DNA of 64,000 nt from Knoellia koreensis. GTDB lineage: Bacteria > Actinomycetota > Actinomycetes > Actinomycetales > Dermatophilaceae. The translations under genes were made by a program, and so were the position numbers. Position 1 is the first letter of the stretch. Each line of letters opens with the position of its first letter. A model generated the notes under the pieces. That model saw only the letters and a program-made list of their open reading frames with translations, searched no databases and was not told the origin of the DNA. Shown here one piece after another: positions 9,927 to 18,492 of this stretch. The stretch covers positions 488,976-552,975 of the forward strand of contig NZ_JABEPQ010000001.1 in assembly GCF_013041615.1 (NCBI RefSeq), in the 5' to 3' direction.

Positions 9927-11197
9927 TGGGCGCTGACTACCCGCTGACCCTGGACGTCACCGGGCGCCGGGTCGTCGTCGTCGGTGGCGGGCCGGTCGCG
10001 ACGCGTCGGGTCACCGGGCTGCGCGAGTCCGGCGCGGCCGTCGAGGTCATCGCCCCATGGGTCACCGAGGACATAACCGAACTGTGGGCAGCCGGCGAGA
10101 TCACCTGGCACGAGCGGGATTTCGTGAGCGGTGACCTGCAGACGCCCGAGCCGGCCTGGCTCGTGCACACCGCCACGGGCGACCGATCCACCGACGACCA
10201 GGTGGCTCGCGAGGCCGAGGCCGCCCGCATTTGGTGCGTCCGCGCCGACGACGCCTCCGCGTCGAGTGCGTGGACCCCGGCGGTGGCACGCGGCCGGGCC
10301 GGCTCACCCGCCGAAGGAGTCACCGTCTCGGTCAACGCCGGGGGAGACCCGCGGCGAGCGGTCGCGGTCCGCGACGCGGTCCTCGCCGCCCTCGACAGCG
10401 GCATACTCCCCGTGCGTCGCACCAGGCACACCGAGCGTGAGGTGCGGGTCGGCTCGGTGGCACTGGTCGGTGGTGGACCCGGCGCCGACGACCTCATCAC
10501 GGTGCGTGGCCGGGCCCTCCTCGCCGCCGCAGACGTCGTCGTCACGGACCGTCTCGGACCCCGCGGCCTGCTGCACACCCTCGGCAGCGACGTGGAGGTC
10601 GTCGACGTCGGCAAGACGCCGGGCAACCACCCGGTGACCCAGGACCGCATCAACGAGCTGCTCGTCCACCACGCCCAGCTCGGCAAGCGCGTGGTGCGGC
10701 TCAAGGGCGGCGACCCGTTCGTCCTGGGCCGCGGAGGCGAGGAGGCGCTGCACTGCGCCGCGCACGGCATACCCGTCGAGGTCGTCCCCGGGGTCACGTC
10801 CGCGGTGAGTGTCCCCGCGGCGGCCGGTATCCCGGTGACGCACCGGGGCATCACGGCGTCCTTCGTCGTCGCGTCCGCCCACGAGGGCCCCGAGCACGTC
10901 CTGGAGGCCGCCCAGGACGCGGCGCCCGACGCCACGCTCGTGCTCCTCATGGGCGTGAGTCGTCTCGCGCAGACCGCCGCCGGGCTCATCGCGGCCGGTC
11001 GTTTGCCGACCACCCCTGTCGCCCTCATCGAGAGCGGCTGGACCGAGCGGCAGCGCACCACCGTGACTACCCTCGAGCACGCCGCCCGCGACGCCGAGGC
11101 AGCCGGGGTCCGCCCGCCCGCGATCGTCGTGGTCGGCGACGTGGTGCGGCTGCACGACGCGCTAGGTGACCTCGCCGGAGGTAGCCTCACCCCGTGA
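9926..11197 (+). CDS. cobA: siroheme synthase-type uroporphyrinogen-III C-methyltransferase fusion
   Basis: A 423-residue protein with two parts. Residues 1-about 155 form a Rossmann-like precorrin-2 dehydrogenase (CysG N-terminal) domain with VVVVGGGPVATRR at 16-28. Residues about 175-415 form SAM-dependent uroporphyrinogen-III methyltransferase, with VGGGPGADDL at 181-190, GNHPVTQDRIN and VRLKGGDPFVLGRGGEE. Together with the following ferrochelatase it makes the siroheme needed by SirA, which explains its place in the operon. The GTGA overlap with the next gene indicates coupling. Confidence 0.9.
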   Translation: MGADYPLTLDVTGRRVVVVGGGPVATRRVTGLRESGAAVEVIAPWVTEDITELWAAGEITWHERDFVSGDLQTPEPAWLVHTATGDRSTDDQVAREAEAARIWCVRADDASASSAWTPAVARGRAGSPAEGVTVSVNAGGDPRRAVAVRDAVLAALDSGILPVRRTRHTEREVRVGSVALVGGGPGADDLITVRGRALLAAADVVVTDRLGPRGLLHTLGSDVEVVDVGKTPGNHPVTQDRINELLVHHAQLGKRVVRLKGGDPFVLGRGGEEALHCAAHGIPVEVVPGVTSAVSVPAAAGIPVTHRGITASFVVASAHEGPEHVLEAAQDAAPDATLVLLMGVSRLAQTAAGLIAAGRLPTTPVALIESGWTERQRTTVTTLEHAARDAEAAGVRPPAIVVVGDVVRLHDALGDLAGGSLTP

Positions 11198-11895
11198 CCG
11201 ACCCCGACATCGTGCTGCTCGCCCACGGATCCCCGGACCCGCGGCACGCGCACGGCGTCGAGGCCCTCGCCGGGCACGTCCAGTCGCTCGCACCGACGCG
11301 TCGCATCCACACGGCCTACCTCGACCACCACGCGCCGACCCCGCAGGACGCCGCGGCCGCGCTCGACGGCCACGCGGTGGTGGTGCCGGTGCTGCTGACA
11401 CCGGCCTACCACGCGCGGGTCGACGTCCCCGCTGCCGTGGCGACCATGGCCGCCGCCTCCTCCGGCGAGGTGGGGCTGGCCGCCCCGCTCGGCCCGCACC
11501 CGCGGCTGCTCGACGCGGCCGAGGAGCTGCTCCGGGCGGCCGGCGTGCGTCCCGACCCGCGCACCGCCGTGCTGCTGTATGCCGCCGGGTCCAGTGACAC
11601 CGAGGCCGTCGCCACCCTGACCACCGTCGTCCACGAGAACCCGCGCCCTGGGTGGGGCCAGTGGGACGTCGCCGCCCTCGACGGCGGGGCAACGCTGGAG
11701 CAGGTGCTCCGGCGGCTGCCCGACGAGGTCGACCGCACGTACGCCGTGTCGTTCATGGTGGCCGAAGGAGTGTTGCGCGACCGGATGGCCCAGGAGTGCG
11801 GACGGCAGGGCGTCACGATGGTGCCGGGGGCCCTGGCCCAGACCGACGCGGTGGCGCAGCTGGTGCTCGAGCGCGCCGATAGCCTTCCCGCGTGA
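11194..11895 (+). CDS. sirohydrochlorin chelatase (CbiX/SirB type)
   Basis: A 233-residue two-repeat chelatase of the CbiX family. The N-terminal repeat has LLAHGSPDPRHAHG, holding the metal-site histidine, and the second repeat has LLYAAGSSDTEAVATL. It inserts iron into sirohydrochlorin to finish siroheme; cobalt is the alternative metal in this family, but the operon argues for iron. The GTG start overlaps the cobA stop (GTGA) and its own stop overlaps the next GTG in the same way. GGAGG lies upstream in cobA. Confidence 0.88.
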   Translation: MTDPDIVLLAHGSPDPRHAHGVEALAGHVQSLAPTRRIHTAYLDHHAPTPQDAAAALDGHAVVVPVLLTPAYHARVDVPAAVATMAAASSGEVGLAAPLGPHPRLLDAAEELLRAAGVRPDPRTAVLLYAAGSSDTEAVATLTTVVHENPRPGWGQWDVAALDGGATLEQVLRRLPDEVDRTYAVSFMVAEGVLRDRMAQECGRQGVTMVPGALAQTDAVAQLVLERADSLPA

Positions 11896-12698
11896 CCGAC
11901 ACCGAAGCGCAGACCGAGCCCCAGCAACCGCACCCGCACCTGGTCGTCACCCGCGACGGTGCGGTCCTGACCATCACGCTCGACAACCCGAGCCGCCGCA
12001 ACTCGCAGGTGCCGAGCCTGTGGGCGGCCCTCGCCGACCTGGCCGAGGGGCTGGACCCCGGCGTGCGTGTGGTGGTGCTGCGGGGCAACGGGCCGTCGTT
12101 CTCGGCCGGGCTGGACCGCGGGATGCTCGCCCCCGGCGGCGTGGAGGGCGAGCCGGAGCTGCTCGGGATCGCCGTCGACGGGCCGGAGCGCACTGCCGAG
12201 CGGATCGAGGACTTCCAGCGCGGGTTCGCCGCGTGGGCGTCGGTGCCCGCGGTGGTGGTCGCCTCCGTCCAGGGGCACGCGATCGGGGCCGGCTTCCAGC
12301 TCGCCCTGGCGGCTGACCTGCGCGTGGTCGCCGACGACGTGCAGTTCGCGATGCGCGAGACCTCGCTCGGGCTGGTGCCCGACCTCGGCGGCACCGGGCC
12401 GCTCGTGCGGGCGGTCGGGTATGCCGTCGCGCTCGAGCTGTGCGCCACCGGACGCTTCATGGGGGCGCAGGAGGCGGTGGCGCGGGGGCTGGCGAACGTC
12501 GCCGTCCCGTTGGCCGAGCTCGACGCCACGACGGCGGACCTCGTGGGTGCCCTGGTGGACGCGCCCGACGCCGCGCTGCGCGAGCTGAAGCCACTGCTGG
12601 CGTCTGCGGCCACCGTCGCGCCCGGGGACCAGCTGCGGGCCGAGCGGGAGGCCCAGGGGCGCCTGCTGAACGGCCTCGCCCGGGCCGTCGGCCGCTGA
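11892..12698 (+). CDS. enoyl-CoA hydratase/isomerase family protein
   Basis: A 268-residue crotonase-fold protein. The oxyanion-hole segments are GNGPSFSAGLDRGML near 60-75 and HAIGAGFQLALAADLRV near 133-150. The segment MRETSLGLVPDLGGTGPL near 156-173 carries the glutamate/aspartate region used for hydration or isomerisation. The CoA substrate is not predictable. Its GTG overlaps the chelatase stop, so it is the last cistron of the sulfate operon although its chemistry looks unrelated; it is probably a passenger. Confidence 0.87.
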   Translation: MTDTEAQTEPQQPHPHLVVTRDGAVLTITLDNPSRRNSQVPSLWAALADLAEGLDPGVRVVVLRGNGPSFSAGLDRGMLAPGGVEGEPELLGIAVDGPERTAERIEDFQRGFAAWASVPAVVVASVQGHAIGAGFQLALAADLRVVADDVQFAMRETSLGLVPDLGGTGPLVRAVGYAVALELCATGRFMGAQEAVARGLANVAVPLAELDATTADLVGALVDAPDAALRELKPLLASAATVAPGDQLRAEREAQGRLLNGLARAVGR

Positions 12699-12728
12699 GG
12701 CGACCACGCGGCATACCCCTGCCTGTCA

Positions 12729-12746
12729 CACCCTGGCGGCAGGGTG
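12729..12746 (+). terminator. hairpin after the sulfate operon
   Basis: CACCCTG-GCGG-CAGGGTG is a perfect 7-bp stem with a 4-nt loop, 30 bases after the last operon stop. It has no T-tract, as is common in high-GC actinobacteria. A copy of the dispersed GCGGCATACC motif lies at 12706-12715 between the stop and the hairpin. Confidence 0.5.
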
Positions 12747-12807
12747 GGGAATGGACGACGGCCCATGTGCTGTTTCCCCGGGCAGTGAATGGCACAGAGG
12801 TGAGTAG

Positions 12808-14685
12808 ATGAGCATGTCAGGCTGGACGGCGATGCGTTCGCTGACCCGCGACGACTCGGTCAAGGACACGAAACTGAAACCGGGGACGGCGCGGCGGGTG
12901 CTGCGGTATGCGCGCCCATTCCGCCGCGAGATCGTGTTCTTCCTCGCGCTCGTGGTCGTCAGCGCGGCACTGGTCGTCGCGACGCCGCTGCTGCTCAAGG
13001 ACCTCGTCGACCACGGCATCATCCCGCGCGACCGCGGGCTGGTGATCCGGCTGGCGCTGCTGGTGGCCGCCCTCGCCGTCGCCGACGGCGCGCTCACGCT
13101 GGTCCAGCGGTGGTACTCCGCGCGGATCGGTGAGGGGCTGATCTACAACCTGCGCACCGAGGTGTTCGCCCACGTGCTGCGCCAGCCGATCGCGTTCTTC
13201 ACGCGGGCGCAGACCGGTGCGCTGGTCACCCGGCTCAACTCCGACGTCATCGGCGCCCAGCAGGCGTTCACGTCGGTGCTGTCGAGCGTCGTGAGCAACG
13301 CGGTGTCGCTCGTGCTCATCGTGGGCACGATGGCGACCCTGTCGTGGCAGCTGACGCTGGCGTCGCTCGCGCTGGTGCCGTTCTTCCTGCTGCCCGCCCG
13401 CTGGATGGGGCGCCGGCTCGCGGGGCTCAGTCACGCCCAGATGGGCCTCAACGCCGACATGGGCACGCGGATGACCGAGCGCTTCAACGTCGCCGGGGCG
13501 TTGCTGGTCAAGCTGTTCGGTGACCCCGCCCGCGAGGACGAGGAGTATGCCGCGCGGGCCGCGGGTGTGCGCGACATGGGAGTCAAGATCGCCCTCAACC
13601 GCAGCGTGTTCTTCGTGGCCCTCACCCTCGTGGCGTCGCTGGCGACGGCGATGGTCTACGGGTTCGGTGGGCTGATGGCCGTCGGGGGCTCGCTGACCGT
13701 CGGGACGCTGCTCGCCCTCACCGCGCTGCTGGCCCGGCTCTACGGCCCCCTGACCGCGTTGTCGAACGTCCGCGTCGACATCATGACGGCGCTGGTGTCG
13801 TTCGAGCGGGTCTTCGAGGTCCTCGACCTGCCGCCGTTGGTGGCCGAGAAGCCCGATGCTGTCGACGTGCCGACCCGCCCGGTGCGGGTCGAGCTCGACT
13901 CGGTCGGGTTCGCCTACCCCTCGGCCGACGAGGTGTCGCTGGCGTCGCTGGAGAGCACGGCGACCGGTGACCGCAAGGGCTCCGGCGTGGTGTTGCGCGA
14001 CATCGACTTCACGGTCGAGCCGGGGCAGCTGGTCGCCCTGGTCGGACCCAGTGGTGCCGGCAAGACGACGATCACCAACCTGGTGGCCCGCCTCTACGAC
14101 CCGACCAGCGGAGCTGTGCGCCTCAACGGGGTCGACCTGCGCGACGCCACCTTGTCCTCCGTCCACCGCCTGGTGGGCGTGGTGAGCCAGGAGGCGCACC
14201 TGTTCCACGACACGATCCGCGCCAACCTGGCGTATGCCGCGCCCGGCGCCACCGAGGCGCAGATGTGGTCAGCGCTCGAGGCGGCCCAGGTCGCCCCGCT
14301 CGTGCACGCCCTGCCCGCGGGCCTCGACACCGTGGTGGGTGACCGTGGACACCGGCTTTCAGGTGGCGAGAAGCAGCGGCTGGCGCTGGCCCGCCTGCTG
14401 CTCAAGTCACCCGGGCTCATCGTCCTCGACGAGGCGACGGCCCACCTCGACAGCGAGTCCGAGGCGGCCGTCCAGCGGGCACTTGACACCGCCCTGAGTG
14501 AGCGGTCCGCCCTCGTCATCGCACACCGGTTGTCGACCGTCCGCGGGGCCGACCTCATCCTCGTCGTCGACGACGGGCGGATCGTCGAGCGCGGCACGCA
14601 TGCTGAGCTGATGGCCCGGGGTGGCCTCTACCGGTCGCTCTACGAGACGCAGTTCGCCACCCAGCGGTCCGACGTCCCGGCGTAG
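12808..14685 (+). CDS. ABC exporter, fused permease and ATPase
   Basis: A 625-residue half-transporter of the MsbA/LmrA type. Six transmembrane helices lie within about 40-325, followed by an ATPase domain with Walker A GPSGAGKT (413-420), signature LSGGE (517-521) and Walker B VLDEATAHLD (539-548). It would dimerise and export lipids, drugs or peptides; the substrate is unknown. The segment at about 373-393, between the core strand and Walker A, is a serine/alanine-rich insertion not usual in the family. Its last 46 bases overlap the convergent ArsR gene. Confidence 0.88.
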   Translation: MSMSGWTAMRSLTRDDSVKDTKLKPGTARRVLRYARPFRREIVFFLALVVVSAALVVATPLLLKDLVDHGIIPRDRGLVIRLALLVAALAVADGALTLVQRWYSARIGEGLIYNLRTEVFAHVLRQPIAFFTRAQTGALVTRLNSDVIGAQQAFTSVLSSVVSNAVSLVLIVGTMATLSWQLTLASLALVPFFLLPARWMGRRLAGLSHAQMGLNADMGTRMTERFNVAGALLVKLFGDPAREDEEYAARAAGVRDMGVKIALNRSVFFVALTLVASLATAMVYGFGGLMAVGGSLTVGTLLALTALLARLYGPLTALSNVRVDIMTALVSFERVFEVLDLPPLVAEKPDAVDVPTRPVRVELDSVGFAYPSADEVSLASLESTATGDRKGSGVVLRDIDFTVEPGQLVALVGPSGAGKTTITNLVARLYDPTSGAVRLNGVDLRDATLSSVHRLVGVVSQEAHLFHDTIRANLAYAAPGATEAQMWSALEAAQVAPLVHALPAGLDTVVGDRGHRLSGGEKQRLALARLLLKSPGLIVLDEATAHLDSESEAAVQRALDTALSERSALVIAHRLSTVRGADLILVVDDGRIVERGTHAELMARGGLYRSLYETQFATQRSDVPA

Positions 14686-15380
14686 CCGATCCCGAGGCCG
14701 GCGAACACGTCGCGGCCTGCGGCGGTGACGATCACCCGTCGGGTGGCGTCGGCACGGCGCACCCAGCCGGCGTCGAAAGCCTTGGTGCACAAGGCCGCTC
14801 CGAGTGCGCCCGCCACGTGCGGACGCCGCTCCGTCCAGTCGGTGCACTCGCGGACGGCGACGCGCTTGGCGGCATACACCCCGTCGAGGTCGACCCCGAG
14901 GTCAGCCCACCAGCTCCGGCCGCCTCGGGGGACGGCCGGGGAGCCGCTGGTCGTGATCGCCCCGGACGAGGCGGCTGCGTCGTGCAGGGCCACCCCGAGG
15001 CTGCCGGCGAGGTGGTCGTAGCAGGTGCGCGCCTGCGCCAGTCGTCGGCGCTCCGACACCTGGCGGTAGGAGCTGGCGGGTGCCACGACGTCGGTCGCCC
15101 CCGCGGTCATCAGCTCGATCGTCTCGGCGACCCGGGCGCAGGCCAGCTCGACGTGGGTGCAGCGGCCCTCGCGGGTCACGACCACGACCCCGGCGTCGCT
15201 CAGGCAGGAGACGTGGTCGCTGGCCGTCGGGGCACCCACTCCGGCCAGGTCGGCGAGCTCGCCCACCTTCCACCGGCGACCGTCGAGCAGCGCGATCGCC
15301 ATCGTGGCCCGTGTGGGGTCGCCCAGCGCGCGGCCGAACCGGGCCAGCGCGGCGGACTCCGGCGTCACGGCGGCGCTCAT
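14640..15380 (-). CDS. ArsR-family transcriptional regulator
   Basis: A 246-residue regulator with an ArsR-type winged helix at about 8-95 (ARFGRALGDPTRATMAIALL, WKVGELADLAG, TASDHVSCLSDAGVV), followed by a long C-terminal domain with several cysteines (for example YDHLAGSLGVAL and RRVIVTAAGRDVF). This two-part layout is seen in the ArsR proteins next to EamA or MFS exporters in actinobacteria. No metal-binding ELCVCDL motif is present, so the ligand is unclear. The ATG overlaps the EamA stop (ATGA). The 3' end runs 46 bases into the convergent ABC exporter. Confidence 0.83.
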   Translation of the reverse strand: MSAAVTPESAALARFGRALGDPTRATMAIALLDGRRWKVGELADLAGVGAPTASDHVSCLSDAGVVVVTREGRCTHVELACARVAETIELMTAGATDVVAPASSYRQVSERRRLAQARTCYDHLAGSLGVALHDAAASSGAITTSGSPAVPRGGRSWWADLGVDLDGVYAAKRVAVRECTDWTERRPHVAGALGAALCTKAFDAGWVRRADATRRVIVTAAGRDVFAGLGIGYAGTSDRWVANCVS

Positions 15381-16276
15381 GCCGGCACCTTCTCGCGATC
15401 CCTGACCCGCGGCTTGCGCCGGGTGAGCAGCACGCCGACCACGCACAGCACACCGCCGAGGTAGGCCGCGGCCGGTGGCAGCTCCCCGAGGAAGAGCCAG
15501 CCCATCACCGTGGCGATGACCGGCACGAGGAACGTCGTGAGCGCGAGGCTTCCGGCGTTGCTGCGGGCCAGGGCCCAGCCCCACGTGGAGAACGCGATCG
15601 CCGTGGGGAACACCCCCAGGTAGGCGACCAGCAGGAGCGTCTGCGGCGTCGCCGTCCGGACCGTCGACACGAGGTCGCCGGTCCACGGCAGGCACACGAC
15701 GGCACCGATGACGCAGGCGAGGAAGGTGACCTCGAGGGTGGGGAGCCGTGACAGCAGGGGCTTTTGTGTGACGACCCCGGCGCCGTACGTGACCGCGGCG
15801 AGCACTGCGAGGGCCACCCCGCCCAGGTCGCCGGTCGCGTGACCGGAGCTGCCCAGCCCGATGACCACGACTCCCGCGAAGCCCACGACCGCGCCGACGA
15901 CCAGCCAACGGGTGAGCGGCTCACCCAGGAACACCGCGGCGAGGACCGCCACGATGATCGGGCCGATCTGCACGAGCATCGCCGCGGTGCCGGCGTCGAT
16001 GCGCTGTTCGGCGGCGTTGAGGGCGACGTTGTAGACCCCGAACCACAGCACGCCGCAGGCCAGCAGGAGGGGCAGGTCGCGCCGGGTGGGCCAGCGCCGC
16101 GGCCGCCGCCACACCATGACGCCGAGGACCAGGCTGGCCACGAGGAGCCGACCGAGGGACAGGGCGCCGGGGGAGACCGAGCCACCCAGGTGCCGGATCG
16201 CCACGAACGCCGAGGCCCACAGCAGCAGCGTCACGGCGATGGCGCCGAGGGTCAGGGAGCGGGTGCGTGAGTCCAT
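15377..16276 (-). CDS. EamA/DMT-family transporter
   Basis: A 299-residue drug/metabolite transporter with ten hydrophobic segments in two EamA repeats (for example TLGAIAVTLLLWASAFVAI at the start and TVMGWLFLGELPPAAAYLGG near the end). It probably exports a small metabolite. The ATG at 16276 is chosen because a -10-like TACCCT (minus strand, 16284-16289) ends 7 bases upstream with no Shine-Dalgarno sequence, implying a leaderless mRNA. It forms a two-gene operon with the downstream ArsR regulator, which may control it. Confidence 0.85.
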   Translation of the reverse strand: MDSRTRSLTLGAIAVTLLLWASAFVAIRHLGGSVSPGALSLGRLLVASLVLGVMVWRRPRRWPTRRDLPLLLACGVLWFGVYNVALNAAEQRIDAGTAAMLVQIGPIIVAVLAAVFLGEPLTRWLVVGAVVGFAGVVVIGLGSSGHATGDLGGVALAVLAAVTYGAGVVTQKPLLSRLPTLEVTFLACVIGAVVCLPWTGDLVSTVRTATPQTLLLVAYLGVFPTAIAFSTWGWALARSNAGSLALTTFLVPVIATVMGWLFLGELPPAAAYLGGVLCVVGVLLTRRKPRVRDREKVPA

Positions 16277-16299
16277 GCATTTGAGGGTAGGAGCCGGAC

Positions 16300-16319
16300 T
16301 GTTCGGTGAAGAGCGAACA
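16300..16319. promoter_or_regulatory. inverted repeat over the -35 region of the EamA-ArsR operon
   Basis: TGTTCG-gtgaagag-CGAACA has 6-bp perfect arms with an 8-bp centre. It covers the place where the -35 hexamer would sit relative to the TACCCT -10 at 16284-16289. The size and position fit a dimeric winged-helix repressor, so autoregulation by the operon's own ArsR protein is a reasonable guess. Confidence 0.4.
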
Positions 16320-16342
16320 ATCGCCAAGGTCCGCAGGAAACC

Positions 16343-16358
16343 TGCCAGCGTGCTGGCA
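16343..16358 (-). terminator. hairpin after the SURF1 gene
   Basis: TGCCAGC-gt-GCTGGCA forms a 7-bp stem (tight loop) just past the SURF1 stop in the minus direction, followed by GGTTTCC. It is a possible terminator separating SURF1 from the EamA promoter. Confidence 0.4.
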
Positions 16359-16366
16359 ACTGCGTC

Positions 16367-17155
16367 CTACTCGTCTTCCTCGTCCCAGATGCGGACCTTC
16401 TTCGGTCGAGGGGCGGTCTCGGGGGAGTCGAGGCCCTCCAGGTGCTCGCGGCGGGCACCCCACACGACGAGCACGAAACCGGCCACCATCGCGAGCCACC
16501 ACTGGAAGGCGTACGCCTGGTGCGGCCCCAGGTCGGTGTCCGGCGGCTCCAACCGGTCCGGTCGTGGCGGGCTCTGCCCGTCGGCCGTCCGCTCGACCTC
16601 CATGATCACGTAGCCGCCCACCAGCGGCTCACCCAGCTGGGCCGACGCCTGGGCGAGATTGATGCTCGCGAGCTGACCGGCCGGCATACGGCGCTCGAGG
16701 TTCTTCTCCGACGGGCGCACCCAGCCGGTCATCGTGACGGTCCCACCCGGCGGGGGCACGACCTTCGGTAGCTCGTCGGCGGCCTCGGCATTGCGCACCC
16801 AGCCACGGTCGACCAGCACGACCTGCCCGCCGTCGGTGCGGAACGGGACCAGCACCTCGTAGCCGTAGACCCCGTCGTTGGGCCGGTTGCGCACCAGCAG
16901 CGTGTCGTCCGCGGCATACGTGCCCCGGGCGGTGACGCGCGTCCACTCCTCCGCGCGGGGCAGGGGAGAGGCGTCGAGGACCTCGGACAACGGTCGCGGC
17001 GCGGCGGTGTAGTGCGAGTTGACCCGGTCGGCGCGGGCCTTCTTGTCCTCGTAGCGTCCCCACTGCCACTGCCCGAGGAAGTACGCCGCCACCGCGAAGG
17101 CCGCAGCGACCGCGAGGGCGCCCAGCCATCGCCGCGATGTGAGCGTCCTCAGCAC
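16367..17155 (-). CDS. SURF1-family cytochrome oxidase biogenesis protein
   Basis: A 262-residue SURF1 family protein with two membrane helices, near 10-28 and near 216-234, around an extracytoplasmic domain. Family marks include GQWQWGRYEDKKAR near 28-41, VLVDRGWVRN near 112-121 and the end segment HQAYAFQWWLAM. SURF1 proteins help insert heme a into the aa3-type oxidase. The acidic tail ends DEEDE. The GTG start has TACCGT (minus, 17162-17167) 6 bases upstream, a leaderless arrangement. Confidence 0.87.
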   Translation of the reverse strand: MLRTLTSRRWLGALAVAAAFAVAAYFLGQWQWGRYEDKKARADRVNSHYTAAPRPLSEVLDASPLPRAEEWTRVTARGTYAADDTLLVRNRPNDGVYGYEVLVPFRTDGGQVVLVDRGWVRNAEAADELPKVVPPPGGTVTMTGWVRPSEKNLERRMPAGQLASINLAQASAQLGEPLVGGYVIMEVERTADGQSPPRPDRLEPPDTDLGPHQAYAFQWWLAMVAGFVLVVWGARREHLEGLDSPETAPRPKKVRIWDEEDE

Positions 17156-17187
17156 CGGATCACGGTACCCGGCTTAGGCTTGGTGCC
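17156..17187. promoter_or_regulatory. back-to-back leaderless promoters, SURF1 and moaA
   Basis: The 32-base gap between the two start codons holds a minus-strand -10 TACCGT (17162-17167), 6 bases from the SURF1 GTG, and a plus-strand -10 TAGGCT (17175-17180), 7 bases from the moaA ATG. Neither start has a Shine-Dalgarno sequence, and each -35 would lie inside the other gene. Confidence 0.55.
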
Positions 17188-18234
17188 ATGACCGGCCTCC
17201 CGTTCCCCCGTGTGCGCGATCTGTCGCGCCCGCCTGCGGACGCGCCGGGTATGCCGGACCGCTTCGGGCGGTTCGCGCGTGACCTGCGCGTCTCGGTGAC
17301 CGACCGGTGCAACCTGCGGTGCCGGTACTGCATGCCGGCCGAGGGCCTTCCGTGGCTGGCCAAGCCCGAGATGCTCAGCGACGACGAGCTGGTCCGGGTC
17401 GTGGGGGTGTTCGTCGGCCTGGGGGTCACGCAGATCCGGCTGACGGGTGGTGAGCCGCTGCTGCGGCGTTCGCTCGTGGACGTGGTGCGGCGCATTGCCG
17501 CGCTCGAGCCGCGGCCACGGATCGCCATGACCACCAACGGGATCGGGCTCGACCGGCTGGCCCAGCCGCTGGCCGATGCAGGCCTCGACCGAGTCAACGT
17601 CAGCCTCGACACGATCGACCCCAAGGAGTTCGCGAGCCTGACCCGCCGCGACCGGCTGCACGACGTCGAGGCGGGGCTCAAGGCGGCGGCGGCCGCGGGC
17701 CTCGCGCCCGTGAAGGTCAATGCCGTGGCCATGCGCGGCATCAACGACGACACGGTGGCCGACCTGCTCCAGTGGTGCCTTGACCGCGGGTACGAGCTGC
17801 GGTTCATCGAGCAGATGCCGCTCGATGCCCAGCACGGCTGGGACGCCTCGACGATGATCAGCGCCGGCGAGATCCAGGAGCGGCTCGGCGACCGGTTCCA
17901 CCTGACGCCGCTGCCGGCCGCCGACCGGGGCAGCGCCCCGGCGGAGCGCTTCCTCGTCGACGGGGGTCCGCAGACGGTCGGCATCATCGCCAGCGTCACG
18001 GCGCCGTTCTGCGCCGCCTGCGACCGCACCCGCCTGACGGCTGATGGCCAGGTGCGCAACTGCCTCTTCTCGCAGGCCGAGACCGACCTGCGTGAGCCCC
18101 TGCGGGCCGGTGCCAGCGACGAGGAGCTGGCCGACCTCATCCGGGGTGAGATGTGGCGCAAGGCCAAGGGTCACGGCATCGGCACCGCCGACTTCGTGCA
18201 GCCCGATCGTCCGATGTCCGCGATCGGCGGCTAG
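17188..18234 (+). CDS. moaA: GTP 3',8-cyclase
   Basis: A 348-residue radical-SAM enzyme for the first step of molybdenum cofactor synthesis, conversion of GTP to 3',8-cyclo-GTP. The N-terminal 4Fe-4S cluster is bound by Cys41, Cys45 and Cys48 (CNLRCRYC). LTGGEPLLR lies at 85-93. The C-terminal cluster is bound by Cys275, Cys278 and Cys292. The essential terminal Gly-Gly is present (AIGG). No other moa gene is in the window. Confidence 0.95.
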   Translation: MTGLPFPRVRDLSRPPADAPGMPDRFGRFARDLRVSVTDRCNLRCRYCMPAEGLPWLAKPEMLSDDELVRVVGVFVGLGVTQIRLTGGEPLLRRSLVDVVRRIAALEPRPRIAMTTNGIGLDRLAQPLADAGLDRVNVSLDTIDPKEFASLTRRDRLHDVEAGLKAAAAAGLAPVKVNAVAMRGINDDTVADLLQWCLDRGYELRFIEQMPLDAQHGWDASTMISAGEIQERLGDRFHLTPLPAADRGSAPAERFLVDGGPQTVGIIASVTAPFCAACDRTRLTADGQVRNCLFSQAETDLREPLRAGASDEELADLIRGEMWRKAKGHGIGTADFVQPDRPMSAIGG

Positions 18235-18243
18235 CAGCAGCGC

Positions 18244-18290
18244 ATTCGAGGTAAAAACGCCGGGGATTCCGATGCGCTATTACCTCGAAT
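18244..18290. terminator. inverted repeat between convergent moaA and a small gene
   Basis: ATTCGAGGTAA (18244-18254) and TTACCTCGAAT (18280-18290) are perfect 11-bp arms separated by 25 bases. The right arm contains the TAA stop of the convergent minus-strand gene. The arms are AT-richer than their surroundings. A shared terminator is likely; a protein binding site is possible. Confidence 0.5.
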
Positions 18291-18492
18291 CGCGAGGGAT
18301 TTCGTCGCTGGGCACGGTGTCCTTGAGGAATCCGCGCACGGACAGGAAGTCGCCGAGGGTCTCGCGGTGGGTGTCGCAGGCGAGCCACACCTTGCGGCGG
18401 TCGGGCGTGTGCAGCTCCGGGTTGTTCCACAGCAGCGCCCACGTCGCTGCCTGCCGACAGCCCTTGGCGCTGCAGACGAGGTCAGCGCTCAC
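18280..18492 (-). CDS. small conserved cysteine-containing protein
   Basis: A 70-residue protein with CSAKGCRQAATWALLWNNP and later WLACDTHRETLGDFLSVRGFLKD. The cysteines (7, 12, 39) and His/Asp residues suggest a metal-binding fold. Similar proteins are common in actinobacteria next to a DUF3099 gene and are sometimes labelled acetone carboxylase without good reason. I assign no function. The start overlaps the 3' end of the DUF3099 gene by 11 bases, so the two are probably cotranscribed. Confidence 0.75.
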   Translation of the reverse strand: MSADLVCSAKGCRQAATWALLWNNPELHTPDRRKVWLACDTHRETLGDFLSVRGFLKDTVPSDEIPRDSR

